From Roseospirillum parvum (GTDB taxonomy: Bacteria; Pseudomonadota; Alphaproteobacteria; Rhodospirillales; Rhodospirillaceae): 64,000 nt of DNA. Location of the stretch: positions 62,001-126,000 of the forward strand of contig NZ_FNCV01000005.1 in assembly GCF_900100455.1 (NCBI RefSeq). The letters run 5' to 3'. Position numbers and translations under genes: made by a program. How positions within the stretch are numbered: position 1 is the first letter of the stretch; each line of letters starts with the position of its first letter. Under the pieces are notes generated by a model, which was not told the origin of the DNA, ran no database searches, and saw nothing but the letters and a program-made list of their open reading frames with translations. This document shows, piece by piece, positions 28,637 to 36,863 of this stretch.

Positions 28637-29452
28637 ATGCGCGTCATCGTCATTGCCTCGCAGAAGGGCGGCTCCGGCAAGACCACCCTGTCCGGTCATC
28701 TGGCGGTCCAGGCCGAGGCCGCCGGCGCCGGTCCGGTCGCCATCATCGATACCGACCCCCAGGGCTCGCTGGCCGAGTGGTGGAACGCCCGCCAGAGCAC
28801 CAGCCCCTACTTCGCCCGGGCCACCCTGGACGAGTTGGAGGAAGACCTGACGGCGCTCGCCGCGCTGGGCACCAAGCTGGCCATCATCGACACCCCGCCG
28901 GCCATCACCAAGGCCATCCAGCAGGTGGTCCACTGCGCCGACATGGTGATCGTGCCGATCCGCCCCAGCCCGCATGACCTGCGCGCCGCGGCGGCGACGG
29001 TGGAACTGGTCGAGGACATCGAACGGCCGTTCGTCTTTGTCGTCAACGGCGCCACGGCGCGGGCCAAGATCACCGGCGACACCGCGGTCACCCTCAGCCA
29101 GTACGGCACCGTGGCCCCGGTCACCCTGCACCAGCGGGTCGATTTCGCGACCAGCATGATCGACGGCCGCACGGTGATGGAAACGGCGCCGGAGTCGCGC
29201 TCGGCCACCGAGATGACCCAGCTATGGGACTACGTCGGCATCAAGCTCGACAAGGCGGTGCAGCGCCACGGCCGGGCCCTGGACACGCCGGGGCCGGGCG
29301 TGCCGCTGGCCGCCGGCAGCGAGGCGCCGGCCCCCCAGGCCACCCCGCGGGTGCCTCACATCCCGCTCAACACCACCGCCGGACGGGGTGAAGGCCGGCT
29401 GCGTCCGCACACCACCTTCGGCCGCCGCAGCTACGAGGAGGGCCGGGCATGA
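28637..29452 (+). CDS. ParA-family (Walker-type) ATPase
   Basis: 271 residues. The deviant Walker A motif is KGGSGKTT at residues 10-17, with both Lys10 and Lys15. Walker A' is VAIIDTDPQGS and Walker B is LAIIDTPPA. The ATPase core covers about 1-210; the last 60 residues are Pro/Ala-rich and unstructured. Such ATPases position DNA or protein cargo by binding nonspecific DNA in the ATP state. Start 28637 has GTGGAGAG upstream and places the P-loop normally; an in-frame ATG at 28550 would add unlikely sequence. The stop overlaps the next start (ATGA), coupling it to the small partner at 29449. No parB or parS-like gene is seen. Confidence 0.9.
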   Translation: MRVIVIASQKGGSGKTTLSGHLAVQAEAAGAGPVAIIDTDPQGSLAEWWNARQSTSPYFARATLDELEEDLTALAALGTKLAIIDTPPAITKAIQQVVHCADMVIVPIRPSPHDLRAAAATVELVEDIERPFVFVVNGATARAKITGDTAVTLSQYGTVAPVTLHQRVDFATSMIDGRTVMETAPESRSATEMTQLWDYVGIKLDKAVQRHGRALDTPGPGVPLAAGSEAPAPQATPRVPHIPLNTTAGRGEGRLRPHTTFGRRSYEEGRA

Positions 29453-29916
29453 GACTGCACGACGACTCCGACGAAGGCCGCGACTCCCCGGCCGCGCCCG
29501 CCAACGGCAAGGCGGCCCGCCTGATGCGCCTGCTGGCCCAGAAGGGCGAGGCCGCGCCGGCCGTCACCCCGGTGCGCCAGTTGCGCGACCCGGCCCGCTT
29601 CGCCGGCCTGCGCCTGACCCCCGAGCCGGCCACGCTGACCGCCCTGGCGCCCCATCCGGTGACCGGCGGCGAGGCCGCCCACGGCCATTCCCCGGGCATG
29701 CCGACCCCCAACCCCTTGACCCTGGGCCGGCTGGGGCTGAAGCCGCCGGTTGCCGCCCGGGTGCCGGTCACCGTGCGGCTGGCGGTCGAGGACTATCATC
29801 AGCTGAAAACGGTGGCCCGGGAGCGTGGCACCACCATGCAGGCCATCGCCAGCGCCGCCGTGCGCGAGCGCCTGGAGGCCGAGGACGAGATCCCGCGCGC
29901 CTGCCACATGTGCTGA
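29449..29916 (+). CDS. Small partner of ParA with C-terminal ribbon-helix-helix-like segment
   Basis: 155 residues. The first 100 are low-complexity, rich in Ala, Pro and Leu. The last 50 contain VPVTVRLAVEDYHQLKTVARERGTTMQ, which has the beta-strand then two-helix pattern of CopG/ParG-like DNA-binding proteins, followed by ACHMC at the end. It overlaps the ParA stop by four bases. In plasmid systems a ParA with a ParG-type protein of this kind makes a partition pair; here on the chromosome the cargo is unknown. Two Cys near the C-terminus are odd. Confidence 0.7.
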   Translation: MRLHDDSDEGRDSPAAPANGKAARLMRLLAQKGEAAPAVTPVRQLRDPARFAGLRLTPEPATLTALAPHPVTGGEAAHGHSPGMPTPNPLTLGRLGLKPPVAARVPVTVRLAVEDYHQLKTVARERGTTMQAIASAAVRERLEAEDEIPRACHMC

Positions 29917-29949
29917 TCCCGCCGGAAGGCGGACGCCCTTTTCACAAAG

Positions 29950-29980
29950 GGGCCCGGTGACACCTGTCGCCGGGCCCTTC
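29950..29980 (+). terminator. Terminator-like hairpin behind the ParA operon
   Basis: GGGCCCGGTGACA and TGTCGCCGGGCCC pair over 13 positions with one G-T, loop CC. The following bases are TTCTGCTT, a weak T-tract. It separates the operon from the convergent gmk gene. Confidence 0.6.
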
Positions 29981-30011
29981 TGCTTGGCCTCGGGGCTGGC
30001 GGCCGCCGGCC

Positions 30012-30650
30012 CTATTCCTCGGCCTGACGCATGGTGTTGACGAAGCGGGCCAGCCCGGGGCGGCGTTTGCGGCGCAGCCGCTCGGCGGTCAGGATGGCGG
30101 CCACCTCGGCGATGCTCTGCTCCAGGTCCTGGTTGACCACGATGTAGTGGTAGTCGCTCCAGTGGCTCATCTCGTCGGCCGCCTTGGCCATGCGGCGGGC
30201 GATCACCTCGGCCGAATCCTGGGCCCGCGTGGTCAGCCGGCGGGCCAGCTCGTCGGCCGAGGGGGGCAGGATGAAGACGGTCACCAGATCGTCCTCGGCC
30301 CGGCCCTTGAGCTGCTGGGCGCCCTGCCAGTCGATGTCGAACAGCACGTCCTTGCCGGCCGCCAGGGCCGCCTCAACCGGCTGGCGCGGGGTGCCGTAGT
30401 GGTGGTCGAAGACCCGGGCGTGCTCGAGCAGGCCATCCTCGGCGACCAGCCGCTGATAGGCGGCCTCGTCGATGAAATGATAGTCGCGGCCGTCCACCTC
30501 GCCGGGGCGCGGCGGGCGGGTGGTCACCGAGACCGACATCTCAAGGGCCGGCTCGCGGGCCAGCAGGGCGCGGGCGATGGAGGTCTTGCCGGCCCCGGAG
30601 GGCGAGGACAGCACCAGCATCAGGCCGCGCCGGTCGAGGGGATCGCTCAT
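30012..30650 (-). CDS. gmk: Guanylate kinase
   Basis: 212 residues. P-loop SSPSGAGKTS at about 15-24, GMP-binding SVTTRPPRPGEVDGRDYHF segment (in shortened form TTRPPRPGEVDGRDYHFI), and the conserved lid region with LTTRAQDSAEVIARRM. It converts GMP to GDP using ATP. Nine bases behind yicC, as in many proteobacteria. Confidence 0.97.
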   Translation of the reverse strand: MSDPLDRRGLMLVLSSPSGAGKTSIARALLAREPALEMSVSVTTRPPRPGEVDGRDYHFIDEAAYQRLVAEDGLLEHARVFDHHYGTPRQPVEAALAAGKDVLFDIDWQGAQQLKGRAEDDLVTVFILPPSADELARRLTTRAQDSAEVIARRMAKAADEMSHWSDYHYIVVNQDLEQSIAEVAAILTAERLRRKRRPGLARFVNTMRQAEE

Positions 30651-30659
30651 GGGTCGGGA

Positions 30660-31562
30660 CTACTCCACGTTCTGGACCTGCTCGCGCAACTGGTCGATGG
30701 TCGCCTTCATGTCCATGCCGAGGCGGGTCAGGGCGACATCGGCCGATTTGGAGCACAGGGTGTTGGCCTCGCGGTTGAACTCCTGGCACAGGAAGTCGAG
30801 CCGCCGGCCCTTGGGGCCCTCGTCGGCCAGCAGGTCGCGGGCCTGGGCGATGTGCGCCTTCAGGCGGTCCAACTCCTCGCGCACGTCGGCCCGGGTGGCC
30901 AGCAGGGCGGCCTCCTGGGCCAGCCGCTCTTCCGACAGCGCCGGGCTGGCCTCCAGCAATTCGGCCACCTGCTTGGCCAGCCGCGCCTTCAGGGCGGCCG
31001 GCTGGGTGGCGGCCAGGGCCTCGGCGCGGGCGGTCAGGTCGGCGATCAGGTCGAGCTGGCCGGTCATCGTCTCGGCGAGGCGGGCGCCTTCCTCGCGGCG
31101 CGCCGCCTCGAGCCGGTTGAGGGTCTCGCCCAGGGTGCCGAGCACGGCTGATTCCCGGGCCTGGCGATGGGTGTCGGCGTCCGGGTCGTCGATCGCCTCC
31201 AGCACCCCCTTCATGGCCAACAGACCATCGACCCGGGCCGGCGCCAGGCCGCTGCCCGACAGCGCCCGGGCGTGTCCGGCGGCGGCCACCAGTTGGGTCA
31301 GCAGCGGCTCGTTGATGCGGTAGGTGGGCGGGCGCTCGGGGCGGTGCACGGTCAGCACGGCGTTGACGTTGCCGCGCTTGATGCGCCGCCCGATGGCCTG
31401 ACGGGCCGGCACCTCGATGGCCTCGAAGCCGCCCGGCACCTTCAGGCGCACGTCGAGCCCCTTGCCGTTGACGCTGCGCACCTCCCACACCCAGGACACC
31501 GCGCCCTCGCCGGGGGCGGCGCCAACGGCGCGGGCAAAACCGGTCATGCTGAGGGTGTTCAC
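30660..31562 (-). CDS. yicC: YicC family endoribonuclease
   Basis: 300 residues if the GTG at 31562 is used, giving a start NTLSMTGFARAV, which fits the usual YicC beginning of a few residues before SMTGFA. The ATG at 31547 would start directly at MTGFA. The C-terminal signature CQEFNREANTLCSKS is complete, along with VRSVNGKGLDVRLKVP. YicC has been shown to act as an RNase in enterobacteria. It precedes gmk and is probably in one operon with it. Confidence 0.93.
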   Translation of the reverse strand: MNTLSMTGFARAVGAAPGEGAVSWVWEVRSVNGKGLDVRLKVPGGFEAIEVPARQAIGRRIKRGNVNAVLTVHRPERPPTYRINEPLLTQLVAAAGHARALSGSGLAPARVDGLLAMKGVLEAIDDPDADTHRQARESAVLGTLGETLNRLEAARREEGARLAETMTGQLDLIADLTARAEALAATQPAALKARLAKQVAELLEASPALSEERLAQEAALLATRADVREELDRLKAHIAQARDLLADEGPKGRRLDFLCQEFNREANTLCSKSADVALTRLGMDMKATIDQLREQVQNVE

Positions 31563-31698
31563 GGGGACGGCGGCTCCGGGGGTTGGCGGTGATACCCTGG
31601 GGTTATAGCGGTGTGCTTCGGGGCGCGGCAACCTTGGCGCGGTGCCGTCGTCCTGGGATAGGCTGGAGGAGGCCCCGCCCCCTTTCAGGAGAACGCCC

Positions 31699-32469
31699 AT
31701 GCCCCGCCGTCCGCCGCCCCGTTCCGTGCTCATCACCGGCGCCTCCTCGGGGATCGGCGCCGCCCTGGCCGAGGCCCTGGCCGGGCCCGGGGTGCGTCTG
31801 GCCCTGGGCGGCCGCGATGCCGCCCGGCTGGCCGAGGTGGCCGAACGGGTGCGGGCGCGCGGCGGCGAGCCGGTGGTGCGCGAGATCGAGGTGACCGAGC
31901 CGGAGGCCATGGCCGCCTGGATCGCCGAGGCCGAGGCGGCGCGGCCGCTCGACATGGTGATCGCCAACGCCGGGGTCTCCGGCGGCACCGCCGGGGCCGG
32001 GGAGAGTGCCGCGCAGACCCGGCGCCTGTTCGCCGTCAACGTGGACGGGGTGCTCAACACCGTGCTGCCGGTCCTTGAGCCCATGCGGGCCCGCCGGGCC
32101 GGTCAGATCGTCCTGGTCAGCTCGCTGGCCGGCTGGCGCGGGGTGGCCGGCGCCCCCGCCTACAGCGCCACCAAGGCGGCGGTGAAGGCCTGGGGCGAGG
32201 GCCTGCGCGGCTGGCTGGCCGCCGACGGGGTGGGGGTGAGCGTGGTCATGCCGGGTTTCGTGGAAAGCCGCATGACGGCGGTCAACGACTTCCCCATGCC
32301 CCTTCTGATGCCGGCCGGGCGGGCGGCGGCGATCATTGTCGAGGGGCTGGCCCGGGATAAGGGGCGCATTGCCTTCCCCTGGCCCCTGGCGGCGGCCGCC
32401 TGGTTTGCCGCCGCCCTGCCCGAGGCGGTCGTCGGCCCGCTGATGCGCCGGCTGCCGAGGAAGGGGTGA
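31699..32469 (+). CDS. Short-chain dehydrogenase/reductase
   Basis: 256 residues. NAD(P)-binding GASSGIGAA near the N-terminus, NAG motif in MVIANAGVS, and the catalytic Ser and Tyr-x3-Lys in VLVSSLAGWRGVAGAPAYSATKAA (Ser and YSATK seen). The C-terminal tail is hydrophobic (WPLAAAAWFAAALPEAVVGP) and may touch the membrane. Strong ribosome site AGGAG before ATG 31699. Substrate cannot be predicted. Confidence 0.9.
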   Translation: MPRRPPPRSVLITGASSGIGAALAEALAGPGVRLALGGRDAARLAEVAERVRARGGEPVVREIEVTEPEAMAAWIAEAEAARPLDMVIANAGVSGGTAGAGESAAQTRRLFAVNVDGVLNTVLPVLEPMRARRAGQIVLVSSLAGWRGVAGAPAYSATKAAVKAWGEGLRGWLAADGVGVSVVMPGFVESRMTAVNDFPMPLLMPAGRAAAIIVEGLARDKGRIAFPWPLAAAAWFAAALPEAVVGPLMRRLPRKG

Positions 32470-32522
32470 GGGGAGACCTCTGCCAAAGCCCGACCGCCGC
32501 CGGCAACGCGCCGCTTCTCAGA

Positions 32523-32553
32523 GGGAATCCCGGGCGATCCAGACCGGATCGCG
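32523..32553 (-). repeat. REP-like hairpin, copy 3 (inverted)
   Basis: On the minus strand GCGATCC-GGTCT-GGATCGC followed by CCGGGATTC, matching the copies at 1655 and 10370 with a few changes. It lies 54 bases behind the SDR gene. Confidence 0.5.
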
Positions 32554-32686
32554 TCGACCACGTGCGGTGGCATCGATGCGCCGAATGCCGCCCGGGCGGC
32601 GATCACGGCCTCCCCTGGCGGGCTGACGTCCACCCCGGCCCTCGCCTGGGCCGGGCCAGGGAAACCACATCGACGCCCGCCGGCTC

Positions 32687-33532
32687 TCAGGCCGAGTCGG
32701 GCTTCTGAGGTACCAGATGCACCTCGCGCTGGGGGAAGGGAATGGTGATGCCGGCATCGTCCAGCGATTCCTTCACCGCCCGGGTCATGGCCCACTTCAG
32801 GGCCCAGTAGTCGGTCGCCTTGACCCACACCCGGGCCTGGATGTTGACCGAACTGTCGCCCAAATCGGTGACCATGGTCTGCGGCGCCGGGTCGCCGAGG
32901 ACGCGGCTGTCGGCCTGGGCCACCCGCAGCAGCACCTCCAGCGCCTGGCCGATGTCGTCGCTGTAGGAGATGCCCACCGGGATGCCCAACCGCCGCGTCG
33001 GGTTGGTCGAGTAGTTGGTGATCGCCTTGTTCCACAGCTCGCCGTTGGGCACCGTGATCTGCACATTGTCGGGCGTCGCCAGCTCGGTCAGGAACAGCGA
33101 CAGCGACTTGACGGTGCCGGACAGAGAGCCCGCCTGGATGTAGTCACCCACCTTGTAGGGCCTGAACAGCAGCAGCATCACGCCGGCGGCGACGTTGGAC
33201 AAGGTGCCCTGAAGGGCAAGGCCGATGGCCAGGCCGGCGGCGCCGAGGACGGCGACGAAGCTGGTGGTCTTGACCCCGAATTCGTCGAAAACGGCGACCA
33301 CCGTGATGGCCAGAACCAGATAGCGGACCAGGCTGGCGAAGAAGGGCTTCAGGGTGTCGTCGAGCTTCTTGAAGCGCGACAGCGCCTTTTCCGTGGCCCG
33401 GGAGAGCCAGCGAGAGAGGGCCCAGCCGACGATCAGAATGAGGATCGCGCCGATCACCGATAGGCCGTAGGTGACCACCATCTCCTGGGCGACCGCGAGC
33501 CCGGCGTCGAAGTGGAGCAGCGTTTCATCCAT
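32687..33532 (-). CDS. mscS: Small-conductance mechanosensitive channel, MscS family
   Basis: 281 residues. Three membrane helices, at about 22-45, 62-82 and 90-115. The third is the pore helix with the Gly/Ala-rich GAAGLAIGLALQGTLSNVAAG pattern (TM3) and then GVMLLLFRPYKVGDYIQ, followed by the beta and alpha/beta cytoplasmic domains (VPNGELWNKAITNYS). It opens under membrane tension and releases solutes. Start at 33532 is chosen because GAGG lies seven bases before it; an ATG two codons upstream is too close to that site. Confidence 0.93.
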   Translation of the reverse strand: MDETLLHFDAGLAVAQEMVVTYGLSVIGAILILIVGWALSRWLSRATEKALSRFKKLDDTLKPFFASLVRYLVLAITVVAVFDEFGVKTTSFVAVLGAAGLAIGLALQGTLSNVAAGVMLLLFRPYKVGDYIQAGSLSGTVKSLSLFLTELATPDNVQITVPNGELWNKAITNYSTNPTRRLGIPVGISYSDDIGQALEVLLRVAQADSRVLGDPAPQTMVTDLGDSSVNIQARVWVKATDYWALKWAMTRAVKESLDDAGITIPFPQREVHLVPQKPDSA

Positions 33533-33771
33533 TGGCATGCCTCGTTGCTTGATCGGGGAAGGGGGGTGACGTTGGCAGAATATGCCCGGATGTCCCCCGG
33601 TCAATGGACGGTGGGTGCGCCAAGGCCAAGGGCGGCGCGGGGCCGGGAGCCTCGGGGATGGTCTCGCCCGTGCCGGGGTGCTAACCTGCTGCAGGGCAAC
33701 GCTGGCGTGTGATTCGCTGGCATCGTCGGGGGAGCCGCGGTTTGCTCCCGTCGTCCGGCTGGAGGGGCGTC

Positions 33772-34215
33772 ATGGACCGGATGCAGTGGAAGAAATGGTT
33801 CGAGGTCGGCCACGACGCCATCGACTTCGAGCACAAGATCTTCTTCAGCCTGATCCACAAGCTGCAATCCCTGATCGAGGTCACCGGCGAGGCCGAGGCG
33901 GCCCGCCGGGTGCTGGATGAAACCTACAAGTACGCCGATTTTCACTTCACCAGTGAAGAGAACATCATGCTCGAATCCGAGTATCCGGATTTCGAGCGTC
34001 ATCATGAGCTGCATCAGGCCCTGTTGCGTCGCCTGCGCCGCAGTATCGATGACATGGACGGCGGCCTCGTCGCCGGACCGGAGGTGGTGAGCTTCCTGTT
34101 CTACTGGTTTGTCGAGCACACCGTTGCCGAGGACCTGAAGATCGCCACCCATCTGAAGGAACGCCACCTGCAACAGTTCTTCGAAGCATCTCCGCCGGGG
34201 GGAGAGGTGTCGTAG
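33772..34215 (+). CDS. Bacteriohemerythrin
   Basis: 147 residues, single-domain. All seven di-iron ligands can be assigned: His21, His58, Glu62, His77, His81, His116 and Asp121. This is the oxygen-binding hemerythrin fold of four helices, acting in the cytoplasm for oxygen storage, delivery or sensing. Start 33772 follows GGAGGGGCGTC. The gene next downstream is a PAS kinase (34460), 244 bases away with a tandem repeat between; a functional link is possible but not shown. Confidence 0.93.
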   Translation: MDRMQWKKWFEVGHDAIDFEHKIFFSLIHKLQSLIEVTGEAEAARRVLDETYKYADFHFTSEENIMLESEYPDFERHHELHQALLRRLRRSIDDMDGGLVAGPEVVSFLFYWFVEHTVAEDLKIATHLKERHLQQFFEASPPGGEVS

Positions 34216-34365
34216 CGGCCTGGCTGCCGGGCCGGACGTCTTGGGCATGTCGCGTGCTTTGTGAAACACCCAATTGGCTGGCTTTTCCCCTGGCCGCCCC
34301 CATCTCATAATGATGGCGCCAATTCGGCATGGGCTGGGGGCGGTCTCCTCGGGCGGCCCGCCGGG

Positions 34366-34413
34366 GCGACCTTGTGAGCGACCTTGTGAGCGACCTTGTG
34401 AGCGACCTTGCGG
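34366..34413 (+). repeat. 12-bp tandem repeat, four copies
   Basis: GCGACCTTGTGA occurs three times perfectly and once as GCGACCTTGCGG, ending 46 bases before the PAS kinase start. Confidence 0.9.
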
Positions 34414-34459
34414 GAGACGGTACGACGCTCCCACCCTGCCTTGAGCCTTGAGGGCTGAC

Positions 34460-35596
34460 ATGGAAGAGCTTCCCATCCCCCTCGCGACCCTGGAGGATGT
34501 GGCCATCCAGGGCTACGACTCCGAGCGCCGGGTGTTCTACTGGAACGAGGCGAGCCGCCTTCTTTATGGCTACAGCCGCGACGAGGCGCTGGGGCGGCGC
34601 CTGGAGGACTTGATCATCCCTGAGGCCATGGTCGAGGCGGTGAGCGGCGAGATCGACCTGTGGCTGGCCGGTGGTCCGCCGCCGACCGGCGGTCGGATCG
34701 GGTTGCGACACAAGAACGGCGGCACCGTCCTGGTGCACTCCAACCACCTGTCGCTGCGCGACGCGACGGACACGCCGCGCCTCTTCTGCATCGATATTCC
34801 GCTCAACACGCAGGAGCGGCTGGAGGCGACCCTGTCCGATCTGGCCGCCGCCGCGCCGGTCGGCGACGAGGGGCAGGGGCGCTCGAGCCTGGACGGCAGC
34901 TTCCTGGCCACCCTGTCGCACGAGGTGCGCACGCCGCTCAACGCCATCCTCGGCTTCAGCGAGCTTCTGGCCCAGCGGCTGGCGCCCGACGGCGCGGACG
35001 AGGTGGCGGCGGACTATTCCAGCAGCATCCGCAACGCCGGGGTCGAGCTGACCCGGGTGCTGGAACAGAGCCTGGCCTTGCTCGGCACCGCCCCGGTGGT
35101 GTTGCAGCCGCAGCCGCGCGTGGTGCCGGTGCAGGATGTGCTGGTCGAGGTCGCGGCCGTGCTGTTGGCCACCTGTCCAAGCCGCGACGATCTGATCTCG
35201 GTGGATCGGGTGGCCGACGATCTGCGGGTGATGGCCGATCCCTTCCTGGTCAAGCACGGGCTGTCGGCGCTGGCCCGCTTCGCGCTGGCCAATGCCCCGG
35301 CCGGCCAGCCGGTGGTGCTGACGGCGCAGGCTCGAAGCGGGGCCAGCGACATGGTACTGCTGTGCGTCGAGGATGCCGGCCCGCCGCTGCCCGACCCGCT
35401 GCGCCTGCAACTGCTGTCCGGACATGCCATCGGTGTCGATCCCTATCGCGCCGAGAACCAGTCGGCGCTGTTTCATCTGTCGATCGTACAGCGCATCGCC
35501 ATCGCCACGGGCGCCCTGCTCAGCTTCGAGCGCACCGACGCGGGCGCCAACCGGGCGGTGCTCGGCCTGCACCGGGCCGGCCCGCCGGCGGCCTGA
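34460..35596 (+). CDS. PAS histidine kinase-like protein with eroded ATPase domain
   Basis: 378 residues. PAS domain at about 10-120, with VFYWNEASRLLYGYSRDEALG. HisKA domain with the His in FLATLSHEVRTPLNAILGFSELL is intact. The ATPase region that follows is recognisable in length only: the N box lacks its Asn (GLSALARFALANA), the first G box is DAGPPLPD, and the GxGLG box is replaced by QSALFHLSIVQRIA. It can probably not bind ATP in the normal way. It may be trans-phosphorylated by another kinase, or act as a scaffold. ATG 34460 follows GAGGG. It sits between hemerythrin and tRNA-Glu. Confidence 0.85.
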   Translation: MEELPIPLATLEDVAIQGYDSERRVFYWNEASRLLYGYSRDEALGRRLEDLIIPEAMVEAVSGEIDLWLAGGPPPTGGRIGLRHKNGGTVLVHSNHLSLRDATDTPRLFCIDIPLNTQERLEATLSDLAAAAPVGDEGQGRSSLDGSFLATLSHEVRTPLNAILGFSELLAQRLAPDGADEVAADYSSSIRNAGVELTRVLEQSLALLGTAPVVLQPQPRVVPVQDVLVEVAAVLLATCPSRDDLISVDRVADDLRVMADPFLVKHGLSALARFALANAPAGQPVVLTAQARSGASDMVLLCVEDAGPPLPDPLRLQLLSGHAIGVDPYRAENQSALFHLSIVQRIAIATGALLSFERTDAGANRAVLGLHRAGPPAA

Positions 35597-35629
35597 AGGG
35601 CGGGGCGGCGCCAGCAAACCCCGGGCACG

Positions 35630-35654
35630 AAAAAGCCGCCCTTGGGGGGCGGCT
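35630..35654 (-). terminator. Terminator of tRNA-Glu
   Basis: AGCCGCCC / GGGCGGCT form an 8-bp stem, with TTTTT directly after it on the minus strand. It is shared in space with the 3' end of the convergent kinase gene. Confidence 0.75.
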
Positions 35655-35670
35655 GGGTCGTGAACGGCAC

Positions 35671-35746
35671 TGGTGACCCCTACGGGACTCGAACCCGTGT
35701 CTTCACCGTGAAAGGGTGATGTCCTAGGCCACTAGACGAAGGGGTC
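35671..35746 (-). tRNA. tRNA-Glu (anticodon UUC)
   Basis: 76 bases including an encoded CCA. Acceptor arms GACCCCT / AGGGGTC with discriminator A, D arm GTCTAGTGGCCTAGGAC, anticodon loop CTTTCAC with TTC, and T arm CGGGTTCGAGTCCCG. All stems pair. Confidence 0.95.
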
Positions 35747-35905
35747 ACGTCGGGGCCGCCGGGAGCACAAGGCGCGGCGGGCTGGCCGGAGGCCCGTGTC
35801 TACCCGGAACCGGGCGGCAAATCAACACCCGAAATCGCGCCCCTCCCAGCATTGTGGATGGGCTTGCCGGGGGCCGGCGGGTTCCGTAAGACGGGCGCCG
35901 TTCCC

Positions 35906-36041
35906 TAGAGCAGATCGTGCGAAATGTGAATCGCGGAGCGCTTCAGATTTCGCACGATCTGCTCTCGATTTCAGGTGTAGAGCCGATCTGAGCGAAAAAT
36001 CGGAACCACCAAGTGGTTCCGATTTTTCGCTCTCGGCTCTA
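35906..36041. mobile_element. Palindromic MITE-like element, copy 2 (inverted, TA-flanked)
   Basis: Reverse-complement order of the copy at 14327: hairpin B (35907-35965, the same perfect 19-bp arms) comes first, then hairpin A (35978-36041). The loop of B is the reverse complement of the first copy's loop with a few changes. Both ends read TAGAGC and the element is bounded by TA. It lies in the gap between tRNA-Glu and the GNAT gene and ends 24 bases before the GNAT start, so it now forms that gene's leader. Confidence 0.8.
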
Positions 36042-36064
36042 GGCGCTCATCCAGAGGACCCCCA

Positions 36065-36556
36065 ATGCCCGTGCGCGAGCTTGTGTCGGCCGATGTGCCG
36101 GCGATCACCGCCCTTTATGCCCACCACGTGCGGACCGGCACCGCCACCTTCGAGGAGGTTCCGCCGCCCGAGGCCGAGATGGCCCGGCGCATGGCGGCGC
36201 TGGCCGAGGCCGGCCTGCCGCGTCTGGTTGCCGAGGTCGAGGGGCGGGTGGTCGGGTTCGCCTATGCCGGGCCCTATCGCACGCGCAGCGCCTACCGTTT
36301 CACGGTCGAGGACAGCATCTACCTCGATCCCGGCTTCCAGCGCCGGGGGCTGGGCCGCGCCCTGCTCGGCCAAGTGATCGAGCGGGCCCAGGGGCTTGGC
36401 CTGCGCCAGATGATCGCCGCCATCGGCGACAGCGGCAACGTCGGCTCGATCCGGCTGCACCAGCAACTGGGGTTCACCCCCACCGGCACCCTGAACCATG
36501 TCGGCTACAAGTTCGAGCGCTGGCTCGACGTGGTGATGATGCAGCGCACCCTGTGA
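36065..36556 (+). CDS. GNAT acetyltransferase, phosphinothricin acetyltransferase-like
   Basis: 163 residues. The family is clear from YAHHVRTGTATFEEVPP, GFAYAGPYRTRSAYRFTVEDSIYL (shortened) and the acetyl-CoA loop QRRGLGRALL, ending FKFERWLDVVMMQ-like (YKFERWLDVVMMQ). These are the hallmarks of Pat/Bar and YncA-type N-acetyltransferases, which acetylate methionine derivatives or phosphinothricin. Ribosome site AGAGGA before ATG 36065. No operon partner. Confidence 0.9.
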   Translation: MPVRELVSADVPAITALYAHHVRTGTATFEEVPPPEAEMARRMAALAEAGLPRLVAEVEGRVVGFAYAGPYRTRSAYRFTVEDSIYLDPGFQRRGLGRALLGQVIERAQGLGLRQMIAAIGDSGNVGSIRLHQQLGFTPTGTLNHVGYKFERWLDVVMMQRTL

Positions 36557-36570
36557 ACCGCTGCCCGCCT

Positions 36571-36863
36571 GATACCAGACGGCGATGAGAGAAACTCACC
36601 GCCGGTTGGTATGAATGAAGGGGCTTTGCCCCTTTAAGACCCCACCGGGGGAGCCAGGGGCTCCCCCGGACCCCCTCCATTCATTCATTGATCGCCGAGC
36701 GAACGGAACGCTCGGGCTTGGGGGGGGCGCCAATGAAAGGCGGGGTCCGGGGAAGCCCTGCTTCCCCGGTGGGGGTTTGGGGGCAAAGCCCCCAACTCAA
36801 AGGCGCCCGGACCCCCAAGGGCTTGACCAAGCCGCGATGAGTCCTGCTCATCGCCGGCTGGTA
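36571..36863. repeat. Long structured palindromic intergenic element, copy I
   Basis: The 307-base gene-free region between the GNAT gene and the recJ stop is almost entirely self-complementary. It has outer ATACCA...TGGTAT hairpins at both ends, then AAGGGGCTTTGCCCCTT, a GGGGGAGCC/GGCTCCCCC pair, a central CCGAGCG/CGCTCGG pair, GGGGAAGCCCTGCTTCCCC and a final GGGGGCAAAGCCCCC. Related layouts occur at 51241-51422 and 54578-54755. Confidence 0.65.
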
